Positions 9,239 through 16,822 are shown, numbered from the stretch's first letter. The stretch is 64,000 nt of DNA from Lentilactobacillus raoultii (GCF_900411375.1 NZ_LS422981.1:79015-143014); one strand, 5' to 3'. The notes: generated by a model not told the origin, from the letters alone. Program-made: numbers and translations.

Positions 9239-9610
9239 TAAATTTTTAAGTATATCAAAGATACGTTACACTAGTTACGTTTACGGTGCTGTCGGCCCAA
9301 CCCACTTTGATTGTTCCGGCTTTACCCAATACGTTTACAAAAAGTCAATCGGCAAAAACTTGCCAAGAACCGCTCAGGCTCAATACAACGGTACCAAGAA
9401 AATTTCTAAAAAGAACATTCAAAAGGGTGATTTGGTTTACTTTGGCTCCAGCAAGTCAAGTATTTCCCACGTAGGTATGTATATCGGCAACGGCCGGATG
9501 ATTGATTCTCAAAATCGTGGTGTCGTTACTGAACAAGTTTACGCACCTTGGTGGCACGTTGTTGGTTTTTCACACCCAACCGACTTATCTTACTAAATTG
9601 TTTATATACT

Positions 9611-9648
9611 AAAGAGCAGACCTTCAAATCATGAAAGTCTGCTCTTTT
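9611..9648 (+). terminator. Terminator after the NlpC/P60 gene
   Basis: AAAGAGCAGAC and GTCTGCTCTTTT form a strong hairpin 15 bases after the stop codon, with a T run on the plus strand. Confidence 0.75.
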
Positions 9649-9677
9649 AATTTGCACATTTTTCTGAATTCTTGGGT

Positions 9678-9735
9678 GTGAGCGATTTTAGAACCTTGGT
9701 TTTAGTGGATGAAGCGCTGGGCTACACTAACTTTC
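9678..9735 (+). repeat. Possible truncated structured-repeat fragment
   Basis: Starts GTGAGCGATTTTAG like the 5' end of the repeat but on the plus strand, then loses similarity and runs into the 3' end of copy B. It may be a decayed inverted copy. Confidence 0.3.
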
Positions 9736-9854
9736 CTAGGACAGCTCCTTCAAGCAGACTTCTACATGTAGGAGATTAATTTTAAAAATCCAGGAACGGG
9801 ATTCCCAAAATTAACGTCCTACATTCCGAAGTCTAACCGCTTGAATCCGCTCAC
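9736..9854 (-). repeat. Structured repeat, copy B
   Basis: About 119 bases on the minus strand starting GTGAGCGG and ending GCTGTCCTAGG. It folds as one long interrupted hairpin: TTCAAGC/GCTTGAA, AGACTTC/GAAGTCT, TGTAGGA/TCCTACA and TTAATTTT/AAAATTAA. The unpaired joints (GGTT, CGGA, CGT, GTA) are shared with the other copies while the stems differ. See copies at 9858, 56803 and 56970. Confidence 0.75.
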
Positions 9855-9857
9855 TTT

Positions 9858-9978
9858 CTTAGGACAGCTGCCAAAAGCAACACCACTCCTGATAAGAGAT
9901 CAATCTGGAAAATCCAAACCCAGGATTTCCCAGATTGACGTCTTATCATCCGGGTGTTAACCGCTTTTGTTCGCTCAC
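9858..9978 (-). repeat. Structured repeat, copy A
   Basis: About 121 bases on the minus strand in direct tandem with copy B. It starts GTGAGCGA and ends GCTGTCCTAAG. Stems are CAAAAGC/GCTTTTG, ACACC/GGTGT, TGATAAGA/TCTTATCA and CAATCTGG/CCAGATTG. Every stem differs in sequence from copy B yet still pairs, and the joints are conserved. Confidence 0.75.
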
Positions 9979-9982
9979 TATC

Positions 9983-10408
9983 TTAAAAACTAAACTTATC
10001 CACCACTTCAAACGTGACGTTTTCATTTGCCTTTAATAATTTAGCAACCGGACACTGGTCCAATGCTTCCGTAACCATTTGCTTGCCCTGCTCATCATCC
10101 AACTTGTTAAAGAAGATTTCGCAGCGCACGATAAACTTATAGCCCTTCGTATCCTTAACAATATCAACACCCGTGTGAATAATGCTGTCTGGTTCAAGCT
10201 TGTGCTGACGTTCAACAATTCCAATCGTCGCGTTAAAACAAGTACTCAACGCAAACCCGATAAATTGTTCAGGATTGGTGCCTGGGCTGTTTAGTAATGA
10301 GCTGCTGACACCCAAGGCTAAACCTTCGTTGCCATGAACATAACTTTGACCAGTTAATCCATGTTCGTTAACAACTTCAGTATGATAAAGTGATCCATCT
10401 ACTGCCAT
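9983..10408 (-). CDS. Organic hydroperoxide resistance protein, Ohr/OsmC family
   Basis: Protein of 141 residues, the usual Ohr length. It has the two redox cysteines of the family, in ALSTCFNATI (about residue 57) and DQCPVAKLL (about residue 120). Ohr proteins reduce organic and fatty-acid hydroperoxides using thiols or lipoyl proteins. Start ATG 10408 follows GGAGGGATTTTAAG. It is monocistronic; the structured repeat family lies immediately downstream. Function is confident at family level; OsmC versus Ohr subtype is less sure. Confidence 0.88.
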   Translation of the reverse strand: MAVDGSLYHTEVVNEHGLTGQSYVHGNEGLALGVSSSLLNSPGTNPEQFIGFALSTCFNATIGIVERQHKLEPDSIIHTGVDIVKDTKGYKFIVRCEIFFNKLDDEQGKQMVTEALDQCPVAKLLKANENVTFEVVDKFSF

Positions 10409-10668
10409 CTTAAAATCCCTCCAATAGATATAACCATGCTAACCAATTATCAAACCACAAAGTAACCCCTTTTGAGTCTTTCATGAGTCACTTCAGGTAT
10501 CTACACAACTTAATCTTATGTTATTTAGAAATGGAAGTCCATCAAACAGCACCATAAATGATGGCGCTTGCATAAGCCTGTTTTGCTCTTCAGCTAAATT
10601 GAAGAGATGCGTTTTGAAGTGAACTTTGCTAAACTAATTATTAGAACTTCATTAGCGGGGGGATTGCT

Positions 10669-11862
10669 GTGAACGAAATTAAACTGAAATGGCTGATGAT
10701 TGGAGAACTTCTAAGCAGCATTGGCATGAGCTTTATTTGGCCGCTAACCAGTGTCTATCTACATAACCGTTTGAACGTGTCATTGTCAATCATTGGGATT
10801 GTCCTTTTATTCAACTCGTTAGCCAGCGTTCTTGGCAGTTATCTCGCCGGTTATTTGTATGATCGTCAAAACCCATATCACCTCATCATTGGTGGCATTA
10901 GTGGTGCGACAATGACACTGCTTGGCCTCACCTTTTTTCACGGCTGGCCGATCTTTGGGTTTTGGTTATTTGCCAATGGCTTTACTTCGGGCTGGAACCT
11001 CACGCTGGTTAATTCAATTGGAACCAGCATCACCACCGTCGACAGCCGTTACGTCTTTAACATGCTTTATTTCTCACAAAATTTAGGCGTCGTCATCGGC
11101 ACATCACTGGTGGGGTTTATTTACAACATTAGCATCACCCTTCTTTTTTCGATTGCTGCCGGACTATTTTTGCTCTTGTTACTGGTTGCTGTTATTAATT
11201 ATCGGCCAGCTGCTGAAATCCATCGTCAAAGAAGCAGTCATCACTACCAATCGATGCAACACCGCCACCCTCTACCGACATCAAATAAATTAATATTGAT
11301 TGCGTTTTTTATCTCACTGCTAATTATTTGGACCATGTATCAGCAGTGGGTCTCAAACCTCTCCGTCTACATGACAACCTTAGGCATCCCTTTGAAAAAT
11401 TACTCATTTTTGTGGACAATTAACGCCGGCTTGATCGTCGTCATCCAACTGATGATTAATTGGCTGGCTCACTACCACCAACATTTAATCATTCAAATTT
11501 TGTTTGGGATTTCCATGATTGCCCTATCCTTTGGCGTGCTAATCCTGGCCAAGAGCTATGGCTACTTCATTATTTCAATGATCATTTTAACGATTGGTGA
11601 AGCCACAACCTTTCCCGCAATTCCAGCTTTGGTCAATGCTTTGACCCCTGCACAAACGAAAGGCCGCTACCAAGGGCTGTTAAATGCCTGGTCATCGACG
11701 GGACGCGCACTGGGACCATTGTTTGGCGGCATCATGATTGAGTGGCATTCCTATACCTTTTTATTTCTGACAGCCGCGTTGACCATTTTAATTGTCTGGT
11801 TGGGAATAGGACTACTTTGGTGGTCAATCAGCCATCGCTTAACAATTTACCACTCAGCCTAA
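10669..11862 (+). CDS. MFS transporter (putative drug exporter), paralogue of 42641
   Basis: Protein of 397 residues with about 12 hydrophobic segments and a hydrophilic central loop near residues 180-205 (rich in His, Arg and Gln). AGYLYDRQNPY is the loop 2-3 region with the charged MFS motif A. It shares FFHGWP and the S/GQNLGVVIGTSLVGF region with the MFS protein encoded at 42641, so they are paralogues. The start is GTG 10669 behind GCGGGGGGATT. Substrate unknown; drug or metabolite export is the usual role of this group. It ends in a bidirectional terminator facing the amino-acid permease. Confidence 0.85.
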   Translation: MNEIKLKWLMIGELLSSIGMSFIWPLTSVYLHNRLNVSLSIIGIVLLFNSLASVLGSYLAGYLYDRQNPYHLIIGGISGATMTLLGLTFFHGWPIFGFWLFANGFTSGWNLTLVNSIGTSITTVDSRYVFNMLYFSQNLGVVIGTSLVGFIYNISITLLFSIAAGLFLLLLLVAVINYRPAAEIHRQRSSHHYQSMQHRHPLPTSNKLILIAFFISLLIIWTMYQQWVSNLSVYMTTLGIPLKNYSFLWTINAGLIVVIQLMINWLAHYHQHLIIQILFGISMIALSFGVLILAKSYGYFIISMIILTIGEATTFPAIPALVNALTPAQTKGRYQGLLNAWSSTGRALGPLFGGIMIEWHSYTFLFLTAALTILIVWLGIGLLWWSISHRLTIYHSA

Positions 11863-11885
11863 TTTTGACTCATCCGACTACAATC

Positions 11886-11933
11886 AAAAAATCGTGAAAG
11901 CCAAGTCATAAACTTGATTTTCACGATTTTTTG
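11886..11933. terminator. Bidirectional terminator between MFS and APC genes
   Basis: AAAAAATCGTGAAA and TTTCACGATTTTTTG pair around a loop; T runs on both strands serve the convergent genes. Confidence 0.75.
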
Positions 11934-11958
11934 TTTTATCAATATTCACTTTTAACAA

Positions 11959-13368
11959 TTAGTCGCGAGCCCGACTAATCTTACTGTGCCGAATCCCATA
12001 ACTAAAGTACAGGATTAAGCCAATCACAAACCAGATGCTTGAGGCCACCCAGGTTTCCGTTGGCAGCTGCGACAACATATACAAGCAAAGCAGTGCCGAA
12101 ATAATTGGAAAGACCGGATAACCCGGAACCTGATAACCGTGGTTGTTTTGAATTTCTTTATTGTGACGTAGCGGAATAATCCCAAATGAGACAAATAGGA
12201 AGGCAATCAATGTCCCGATATTAACCAAGTTGGTCAACTGATCCAAAGGAATAAAGCCGCCCATAATGGCAATGATGACAGTCACCATCATTAAACTGTT
12301 GCTGGGATTGCCTCGTTTATCAAGCTTACCCAAAAAATGTGGCAGTAAGCCATCCCGGCCGATCGAATAGATCAACCTTGACGAACTGTAAATCATTGTG
12401 ACCATCATGGTAAACATCCCGGCCAACGCCCCGATGGAAATGATCCCGGCTACCCAATTCAAACGCACAAATTGTAACGCAAAGGCTACCGGATCGGCAA
12501 CGTTTAATTTGGTATAGGACACCATGCCGGTTAGAACAATTGAAACACCAACATAAAGAATGGTGGCAACAATTAAAGTCCCAATGATTCCCACCGGCAT
12601 ATTTTTCTTAGGATTCTTCACTTCGGCAGCCGAACTGGAAACTGCATCAAAGCCCAAATAGGCAAAGAAAACCGCCGCCGCGCCGCCAAAGACACCACCT
12701 TTACTGCTACTCCAGCCGTAAGGTAAAAACGGATGCCAGTTAGTCGGCTTAACGTAAAACAGTCCAACCACAATGAACAACAGGATAATCCCAATCTTAA
12801 CAAACACGATCGTATTGTTAACCCGGACCGAAGACCGCATCCCGTGGCTCAGCATCCATGAAATCAATAACACAATAATGATGGCAATCACATTCCCGTA
12901 TGTCCCGGCAGCTGGGTCAAGCGGTCCTGAAATAACCTTGGGAAAATTAATATGAAATCCCTTTAAAAAAGATTGGAAATAAGCGCCCCAAGCACTTGAA
13001 ACAGCTGCCACCGCCAGGACGTATTCCAAAATTAATGCCCAACCGAGCACCCAACCGATAATTTCACCGAAAACCAAGTTGCCATAAGAATAGGCACTTC
13101 CGGCTACCGGTAACGCTGATGCAAACTCAGCATAGCACATGGCCGAAGTAGAACACACAACAGCCGCAAAAATAAAGGATAGGATAATACCGGGCCCTGC
13201 TTTAGTCGCAGCCACCGTTCCTGGTAGAATGAAGATCCCAGTTCCGATAACGGCCCCAATTCCAAGAGAAATTAAATCAAGTGCCGACATTGTTTTAATA
13301 AACTTTTTATCGGTTTCAAGGTATCGATCCAATTGCTCCCGTTGGAAAATTCTTGAACCTAATGACAT
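11959..13368 (-). CDS. APC-family amino-acid permease (CAT/YfnA-like)
   Basis: Protein of 469 residues with about 12-13 membrane segments. MSALDLISLGIGAVIGTGIFILPG is the first-helix signature of the cationic amino-acid transporter subgroup, and GFDAVSSSAAEVKNPKKNMP is the conserved helix-6 to loop region. It imports amino acids with protons. The frame extends to a TTG at 13398, but ATG 13368 has GGAGG 10 bases upstream and starts MSLGSRIFQREQ. A leader with terminator-like and antiterminator-like pairings lies 110 bases upstream, suggesting control by transcription attenuation. Confidence 0.9.
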   Translation of the reverse strand: MSLGSRIFQREQLDRYLETDKKFIKTMSALDLISLGIGAVIGTGIFILPGTVAATKAGPGIILSFIFAAVVCSTSAMCYAEFASALPVAGSAYSYGNLVFGEIIGWVLGWALILEYVLAVAAVSSAWGAYFQSFLKGFHINFPKVISGPLDPAAGTYGNVIAIIIVLLISWMLSHGMRSSVRVNNTIVFVKIGIILLFIVVGLFYVKPTNWHPFLPYGWSSSKGGVFGGAAAVFFAYLGFDAVSSSAAEVKNPKKNMPVGIIGTLIVATILYVGVSIVLTGMVSYTKLNVADPVAFALQFVRLNWVAGIISIGALAGMFTMMVTMIYSSSRLIYSIGRDGLLPHFLGKLDKRGNPSNSLMMVTVIIAIMGGFIPLDQLTNLVNIGTLIAFLFVSFGIIPLRHNKEIQNNHGYQVPGYPVFPIISALLCLYMLSQLPTETWVASSIWFVIGLILYFSYGIRHSKISRARD

Positions 13369-13476
13369 AAGTATGTAGCCTCCAAATAATATTAGCAATT
13401 CATTAGAATTATTATTCTATTTTAACTTTTTAATCACTAAAAATCAATTTGAAGAGAAATTACTGTAGCAATAACT

Positions 13477-13602
13477 AAAAAGCCGCCCTGCCATAACTTG
13501 GACCAGTTACAGGACGACTTAATAAATTGTTTTTTAGTAACTGCCACCGCCTTTAAAGCGGTCTGCACCAGAGGATCTGTATTCGCGGATCCTCTTTCTT
13601 TT
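13477..13602 (-). promoter_or_regulatory. Candidate attenuator leader (or small RNA) before APC permease
   Basis: On the minus strand, downstream of an extended -10, there is a perfect 8-bp hairpin (AGAGGATC/GATCCTCT), a second hairpin (ACCGC/GCGGT), and a strong terminator hairpin GTCGTCCTG/CAGGGCGGC followed by TTTTT at 13477-13518. CAGTTAC (13537-13543) can pair with GTAACTG (13504-13510), which is the left arm of the terminator. These two pairings exclude each other, as in riboswitches and other attenuators. I cannot match it to a known class and it lacks the T-box core. Confidence 0.5.
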
Positions 13603-13608
13603 ACCTAT

Positions 13609-13617
13609 ATTGTATCA
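13609..13617 (-). promoter_or_regulatory. Extended -10 promoter of the leader
   Basis: TGATACAAT on the minus strand: TG plus TACAAT (5 of 6). A TTGACA lies 28 bases further upstream, too far for a normal -35. Confidence 0.45.
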
Positions 13618-13654
13618 GATTCAAAATCCAGCTAATATTGGTTGTCAACAACGA

Positions 13655-15016
13655 CTATTCAGTCGGCTGATGATTCTTTAATGCCCCACGTTCTCGAGTT
13701 ACTGGGATGCTGATTTGAAAGATCGCCCCATGAGGATAATTGTCACGCACCTCAATTTTGCCACGATGTTGTTGAATGATAAATTTGGCAATTGCCAATC
13801 CTAAGCCATTCCCCCCAGTTTTGGCATTTCGTGATTGATCAACCCGGTAAAAACGTTCAAAGACTTGCCCCTTGTCCTTGTCTGGAATGCCAGAACCAGT
13901 GTCACTTACCGATATCAGTAGTCGACCATGTAATCGCTTGATTATCACTTCAATAGTGCCACCCGTTGGCGTATATTTTAACGCATTATCTAATAGAATG
14001 ACCAAGGCTTGACGCATCAATTCCGGATCAAAAACGACCTTACCGGAAACTCGAACATCCTTCTGAAGTATTTTATGTTGGCTTTCGGCTAACGGTTGAT
14101 ATATTTTGAAAATTCGATTAGCCCAATCAGCGATTTCAACTGACTTAGGTTGCAGTTGAATAATGTTGGCATCCCCCCGCGACAACATTAACAACCGCTT
14201 AATAAGTGTCTGCATCTGGTTAACTTCATCCAAAGTAGTTGAAATGCTGGCCGCTTCATCCAAGATCCGTTTCTTCGGTCGAGTCAGTAAATACTCCATC
14301 TGATTTTGAATCACGGTAATCGGCGTCCTTAATTCATGAGCCGCGTCGGCACTAAATTCGCGCTGTTTCTTCCACGACACTAAAATTGGTTTCATGCTTA
14401 AACGGGATAAAATATAGGCAATTGCGATTGCCAACGCCCAAAAGAGCAGTAAGGTCATAAACAAAGATTTCTTAAAACTTTCAACTGCTAACAAGTCCGC
14501 ATCGATATTTTGAAGAATTAGGACATATTTCCCCGAATAAACGGTATTGGTATTGGTAGCGGGAACTTTGATTAACAACGTCATGAAGTAATGATTGGAC
14601 TGCTTAGTCCCAAACCGGGTGGTGATGACCAAGCCCTTTACTTTATTCAGATTTCTTTTTACCAATTTAATCCCTTGAAAAGCATTAAAAGCGCCCCGAC
14701 CAATCATCCCGGAATTAATGATGTGGCCGTTTTTATCAAAAGCCAACGCATTGGTTCGAAAAGTGGCGTTATTAGTTGGCGGCGGTGTCGAACGGGGCCG
14801 ATAGGGATGAATCTGATCGCCAGCCGCCTTGGCCTTTGCCTGACTCCTAAGAATCTCCGTTTTTTGGCCATACAAACCTGAATTAATATTTTTATCAATT
14901 GATTCTTTAAACGATAAGTAAATAATACCGCCTAAAATTGCAAAAAGCGCCGTAAAACTAACCAATTCATTGATGAAAAATTTAATCCACTGTTTTTTTG
15001 TTGCATCCTGAGCCAT
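13655..15016 (-). CDS. Orphan membrane sensor histidine kinase
   Basis: Protein of 453 residues. A membrane segment near residues 15-35, an extracytoplasmic sensor of about 150 residues, a second membrane segment near 185-205, then the kinase core: H-box SADAAHELRTPITVIQNQME, N-box RQALVILLDNALKYTP, G1 DTGSGIPDKD, F-box VFERFYRVD and G2 GGNGLGLAIAKF. All catalytic elements are present. Such kinases sense envelope signals and phosphorylate a response regulator, yet no regulator gene is adjacent on either side. Start ATG 15016 follows GGGGGACTTTAACTAGAA. The signal is unknown. Confidence 0.9.
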   Translation of the reverse strand: MAQDATKKQWIKFFINELVSFTALFAILGGIIYLSFKESIDKNINSGLYGQKTEILRSQAKAKAAGDQIHPYRPRSTPPPTNNATFRTNALAFDKNGHIINSGMIGRGAFNAFQGIKLVKRNLNKVKGLVITTRFGTKQSNHYFMTLLIKVPATNTNTVYSGKYVLILQNIDADLLAVESFKKSLFMTLLLFWALAIAIAYILSRLSMKPILVSWKKQREFSADAAHELRTPITVIQNQMEYLLTRPKKRILDEAASISTTLDEVNQMQTLIKRLLMLSRGDANIIQLQPKSVEIADWANRIFKIYQPLAESQHKILQKDVRVSGKVVFDPELMRQALVILLDNALKYTPTGGTIEVIIKRLHGRLLISVSDTGSGIPDKDKGQVFERFYRVDQSRNAKTGGNGLGLAIAKFIIQQHRGKIEVRDNYPHGAIFQISIPVTRERGALKNHQPTE

Positions 15017-15348
15017 TTCTAGTTAAAGTCCCCCATAAGTCGCCGTTACACGCCAATTTTTTATTAAGTCAAGTTATTCTATCAGGGGAATCTTAAATCA
15101 AACTTAACGGCTAGCTTGCTTTAACCTGCCAATAACAAAAGCCTTGCTAAATCAATGATTAGCAAGGTTTTAAGGTGAACTACTATCTTTTAGTAAGAAG
15201 GGTACAGGATTTGAAGTGTAGCCGCCCCTTGCTGATATCAAGCGTTTTTTTATTACCGAATAGGGCCAGGGCACCAAAAGGGCACCAACATTTACCAAGA
15301 TAAAATCAATTTTTTATAGGCAATCCCAGGCGGGGGTACATACAATTT
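15017..15348. other. Intergenic region with possible integration scar
   Basis: 332 bases. It contains a terminator at 15137-15171, then AAGGGTACAGGATTTGAA (15199-15216), whose reverse complement TTCAAATCCTGTACCCTT resembles the 3' end of a tRNA-type attachment core. The tandem GGGCACC motifs at 15268-15289 resemble sequence seen around the ends of phage-type integrase genes. No integrase is present. I read it as a possible attachment-site remnant beside HicAB; this is weak. Confidence 0.3.
15137..15171 (-). terminator. Terminator downstream of HicAB
   Basis: AAAACCTTGCTAATC and GATTTAGCAAGGCTTTTG (minus strand) form a strong hairpin with a T run. Confidence 0.65.
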
Positions 15349-15744
15349 TTATTCATGTAATCTTTCCCTTAAAGCGTCTGTTAAAACCTCGCTAAAATTA
15401 ATACCGGCTTTTTGAGCTTCCTCATTTAAGTCAGCAGGAATTGTGGTGTTCTTCCTAATGGTGGGTTTTCTAATCTTACGTTTTGCTTCTTCCAAATCAA
15501 CAGCAATTAGCACTACGTACTGATCCTTACTTAGTTTAACGTCTTTAACCGAACTAGCTTTAGGCAAATTGCCACGACTAACCAGAGCCAATCCCAAGGC
15601 ATCATTCGCATAGTATGCTGCTTCTTCCTCATTTCGACCATAAGTAATGGCCTCAGGTACATCAGGAAATGTAACGTTAATCGCATCGACTTTTGTATCA
15701 GGTTCAAATATTGCTGGATAGACTACTGTATCTTTTTTTGCCAT
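15349..15744 (-). CDS. hicB: HicB antitoxin
   Basis: Protein of 131 residues. Residues about 8-75 form the degraded RNase-H-like HicB fold (VVYPAIFEPDTKVDAINVTFPDVPEAITYGRNEEEA). The C-terminus (TTIPADLNEEAQKAGINFSEVLTDALRERL) is a ribbon-helix-helix DNA-binding domain. HicB blocks the HicA RNase and represses the operon. It lies 48 bases downstream of hicA on the same strand, the usual order. Start ATG 15744 is preceded by AAAAAAGGAAGGGATATC. Confidence 0.92.
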   Translation of the reverse strand: MAKKDTVVYPAIFEPDTKVDAINVTFPDVPEAITYGRNEEEAAYYANDALGLALVSRGNLPKASSVKDVKLSKDQYVVLIAVDLEEAKRKIRKPTIRKNTTIPADLNEEAQKAGINFSEVLTDALRERLHE

Positions 15745-15792
15745 GATATCCCTTCCTTTTTTACGGTCATAAGATATGCCAAAGCGGCGGGG

Positions 15793-15978
15793 CTATTTGA
15801 GCCCTGCTTGCTTTAGTATTGATTTCTCAGTTCCAATCGGCATATCTCCTGGGTGGAAAGGAATAATAACATAATGTCCTTTGCCATCTGTGTAATGCCT
15901 GTGAGAACCAGTTTGGTGAGTCAAGTGAAACCCGTTTTTTAAAACCAGCTTCTCAATTTTCCTCGCCGTTGTTGGCAT
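15793..15978 (-). CDS. hicA: HicA mRNA interferase toxin
   Basis: Protein of 61 residues, the usual HicA length, with the double-stranded-RNA-binding fold and the catalytic His in QTGSHRHYTDGKGHYVIIPFH. It cleaves mRNA when free of HicB. The frame extends upstream to 16041, but that part overlaps the promoter; ATG 15978 (MPTTARKIEKL) follows GGGAG. The gene appears intact, so the module should be active. Confidence 0.92.
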   Translation of the reverse strand: MPTTARKIEKLVLKNGFHLTHQTGSHRHYTDGKGHYVIIPFHPGDMPIGTEKSILKQAGLK

Positions 15979-16005
15979 ATCTTGCTCATCTCCCTTACAG
16001 TTATT

Positions 16006-16047
16006 ATAATACATCATATGCGTCAACAAGTCAACACGCATATGCGT
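16006..16047 (-). promoter_or_regulatory. hicAB promoter with two operator-like palindromes
   Basis: Minus strand: -35 TTGACT (16029-16034), 17-base spacer, -10 TATTAT (16006-16011). A perfect palindrome ACGCATATGCGT lies at 16036-16047 just upstream of the -35, and a near copy ending CATATGCGT at 16012-16023 lies inside the spacer. This placement is what is expected for HicB ribbon-helix-helix operators. Confidence 0.6.
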
Positions 16048-16310
16048 ATTTATTTAGAAATCCATTAAGAAATTTTTGCCAATTTTGAGAGTCGTAAAAA
16101 AAGATTGCTTGGAGGATATTCTTTTTCATATCATCATTTTACGGGAAGCATGACGTAATAAAAAGCATGATGATCGTTAGCAGTTCAACGGTTATCATGC
16201 CCTAGAATTTTATAATCCCTTATGCGTGTTAAAAAAGAAGCCCGGATTTTCAAGTTATCCGAGCTTCTATCAAGTTAAGTGAAACTTATTTCATTGCTTT
16301 TTAGATTGTT
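16048..16310. other. Intergenic region between HesB-like gene and HicAB
   Basis: 263 bases. It holds an imperfect hairpin (GCATGATGATCGTT against AACGGTTATCATGC) at 16157-16199 that I cannot assign, a stray TATGCGTG at 16221-16228 resembling a HicB half operator, and the terminator of the next gene. Confidence 0.4.
16231..16268 (-). terminator. Terminator of the HesB-like gene
   Basis: AGAAGCTCGGAT and ATCCGGGCTTCTTTTTT on the minus strand, 45 bases after the stop codon. Confidence 0.7.
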
Positions 16311-16664
16311 TCATACAGCCTGCTTAGTAAGATCTTTTACATCAACGTTACTGTCTAAGATCCCACTATCGCCCGATAAGACCAGTTGATTCTTTTTGAC
16401 ATCCAACTTCATATGATCGTTTAGATAAGCACCGGAGTAACCTTTATACTGCCAATTCCCGATAGTTGTCGACAAGGTAGCGTCATAATCAGGCGTTTCA
16501 GCACCTGGGTCCACCGCGATGACATCAAAGCTGATTTCCAGTGAGCAAATGCCAACCTTGGAAAACGGCCCCACACCATCGTCCAGGCTTAGAAGGGTCC
16601 GCCGATTGTCGGGCAGCTGCCGATTCAACTTTTCAAGTGCTCGTTCTGTGATTGTTAATTTCAT
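16311..16664 (-). CDS. HesB/YneR-like iron-sulfur biosynthesis fold protein
   Basis: Protein of 117 residues beginning MKLTITERALEKL. Its pattern matches the Fe-S biosynthesis (HesB-like) core domain as found in lactobacilli. The three cysteines of true A-type scaffold proteins are absent (only one Cys, in GICSLEI), so a classical Fe-S carrier role is doubtful. ATG 16664 follows TTGGAGGCCTTGATC; the longer frame from TTG 16679 would start inside this ribosome binding site. Monocistronic. Function unknown beyond the fold. Confidence 0.7.
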   Translation of the reverse strand: MKLTITERALEKLNRQLPDNRRTLLSLDDGVGPFSKVGICSLEISFDVIAVDPGAETPDYDATLSTTIGNWQYKGYSGAYLNDHMKLDVKKNQLVLSGDSGILDSNVDVKDLTKQAV

Positions 16665-16822
16665 GATCAAGGCCTCCAATAAACTTTATCATACTCGACA
16701 ATCACACTTTGTCAATCTAATTGTATACAATTAAAGTAGCTGGCCGAGCTGGTTGCTAACGTTGACTGTTACGACTTTGTTCCGGCTGTTGACCGTGATA
16801 ACATTAGGAAGAGGTGATTCAA

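Larger units (their letters stand above)
9020..9275 (+). mobile_element. MITE-like insertion with 21-bp perfect inverted repeats
   Basis: The ends 9020-9040 and 9255-9275 are perfect 21-base inverted repeats beginning ACTAGTGTAACG. The outermost six bases, ACTAGT, are themselves a palindrome, and only one copy is needed to restore the host gene, so they fit a target-site duplication of up to 6 bases (CTAG or TA is equally possible). The net insertion is 250 bases. No transposase is encoded; inside are a promoter-like sequence and a 42-codon ORF. This matches the definition of a miniature inverted-repeat element mobilised in trans. I cannot name the family. Confidence 0.85.
8849..9596 (+). pseudogene. 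Secreted NlpC/P60 cell-wall peptidase, interrupted by a 250-bp element
   Basis: The gene starts at GTG 8849 after GAGGGGAATTATTATC and encodes a signal peptide (cut near ANA-AST) followed by HYSAVYKEAKKHLGTS. It is then interrupted at 9020-9275 by an inverted-repeat element that brings a stop codon. Removing 250 bases joins codon AGT (9023-9025) to TAC (9276-9278) in frame and gives 165 residues, with YVYGAVGPTHFDCSGFTQYV (catalytic Cys) and SHVGMYIGNGRMIDS (catalytic His). NlpC/P60 enzymes cleave peptidoglycan stem peptides. The two halves have no other damage, so the insertion looks recent. As it stands the secreted enzyme cannot be made in one piece, because the first stop lies just inside the insert. 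Confidence 0.9.

Noticed and set aside
9020..9275. Transcription terminator or attenuator formed by the inverted repeats
   Set aside because: The repeats are 214 bases apart, interrupt a coding frame, and their removal restores the protein, so insertion explains them better.
13477..13602. T-box riboswitch before the APC permease
   Set aside because: The conserved T-box sequence AGGGTGGNACCGCG is absent, and the leader is too short for the stem I specifier loop.
15199..15216. tRNA gene fragment
   Set aside because: Only the TTCAAATCC-like part is present; no acceptor stem or anticodon arm can be folded around it.
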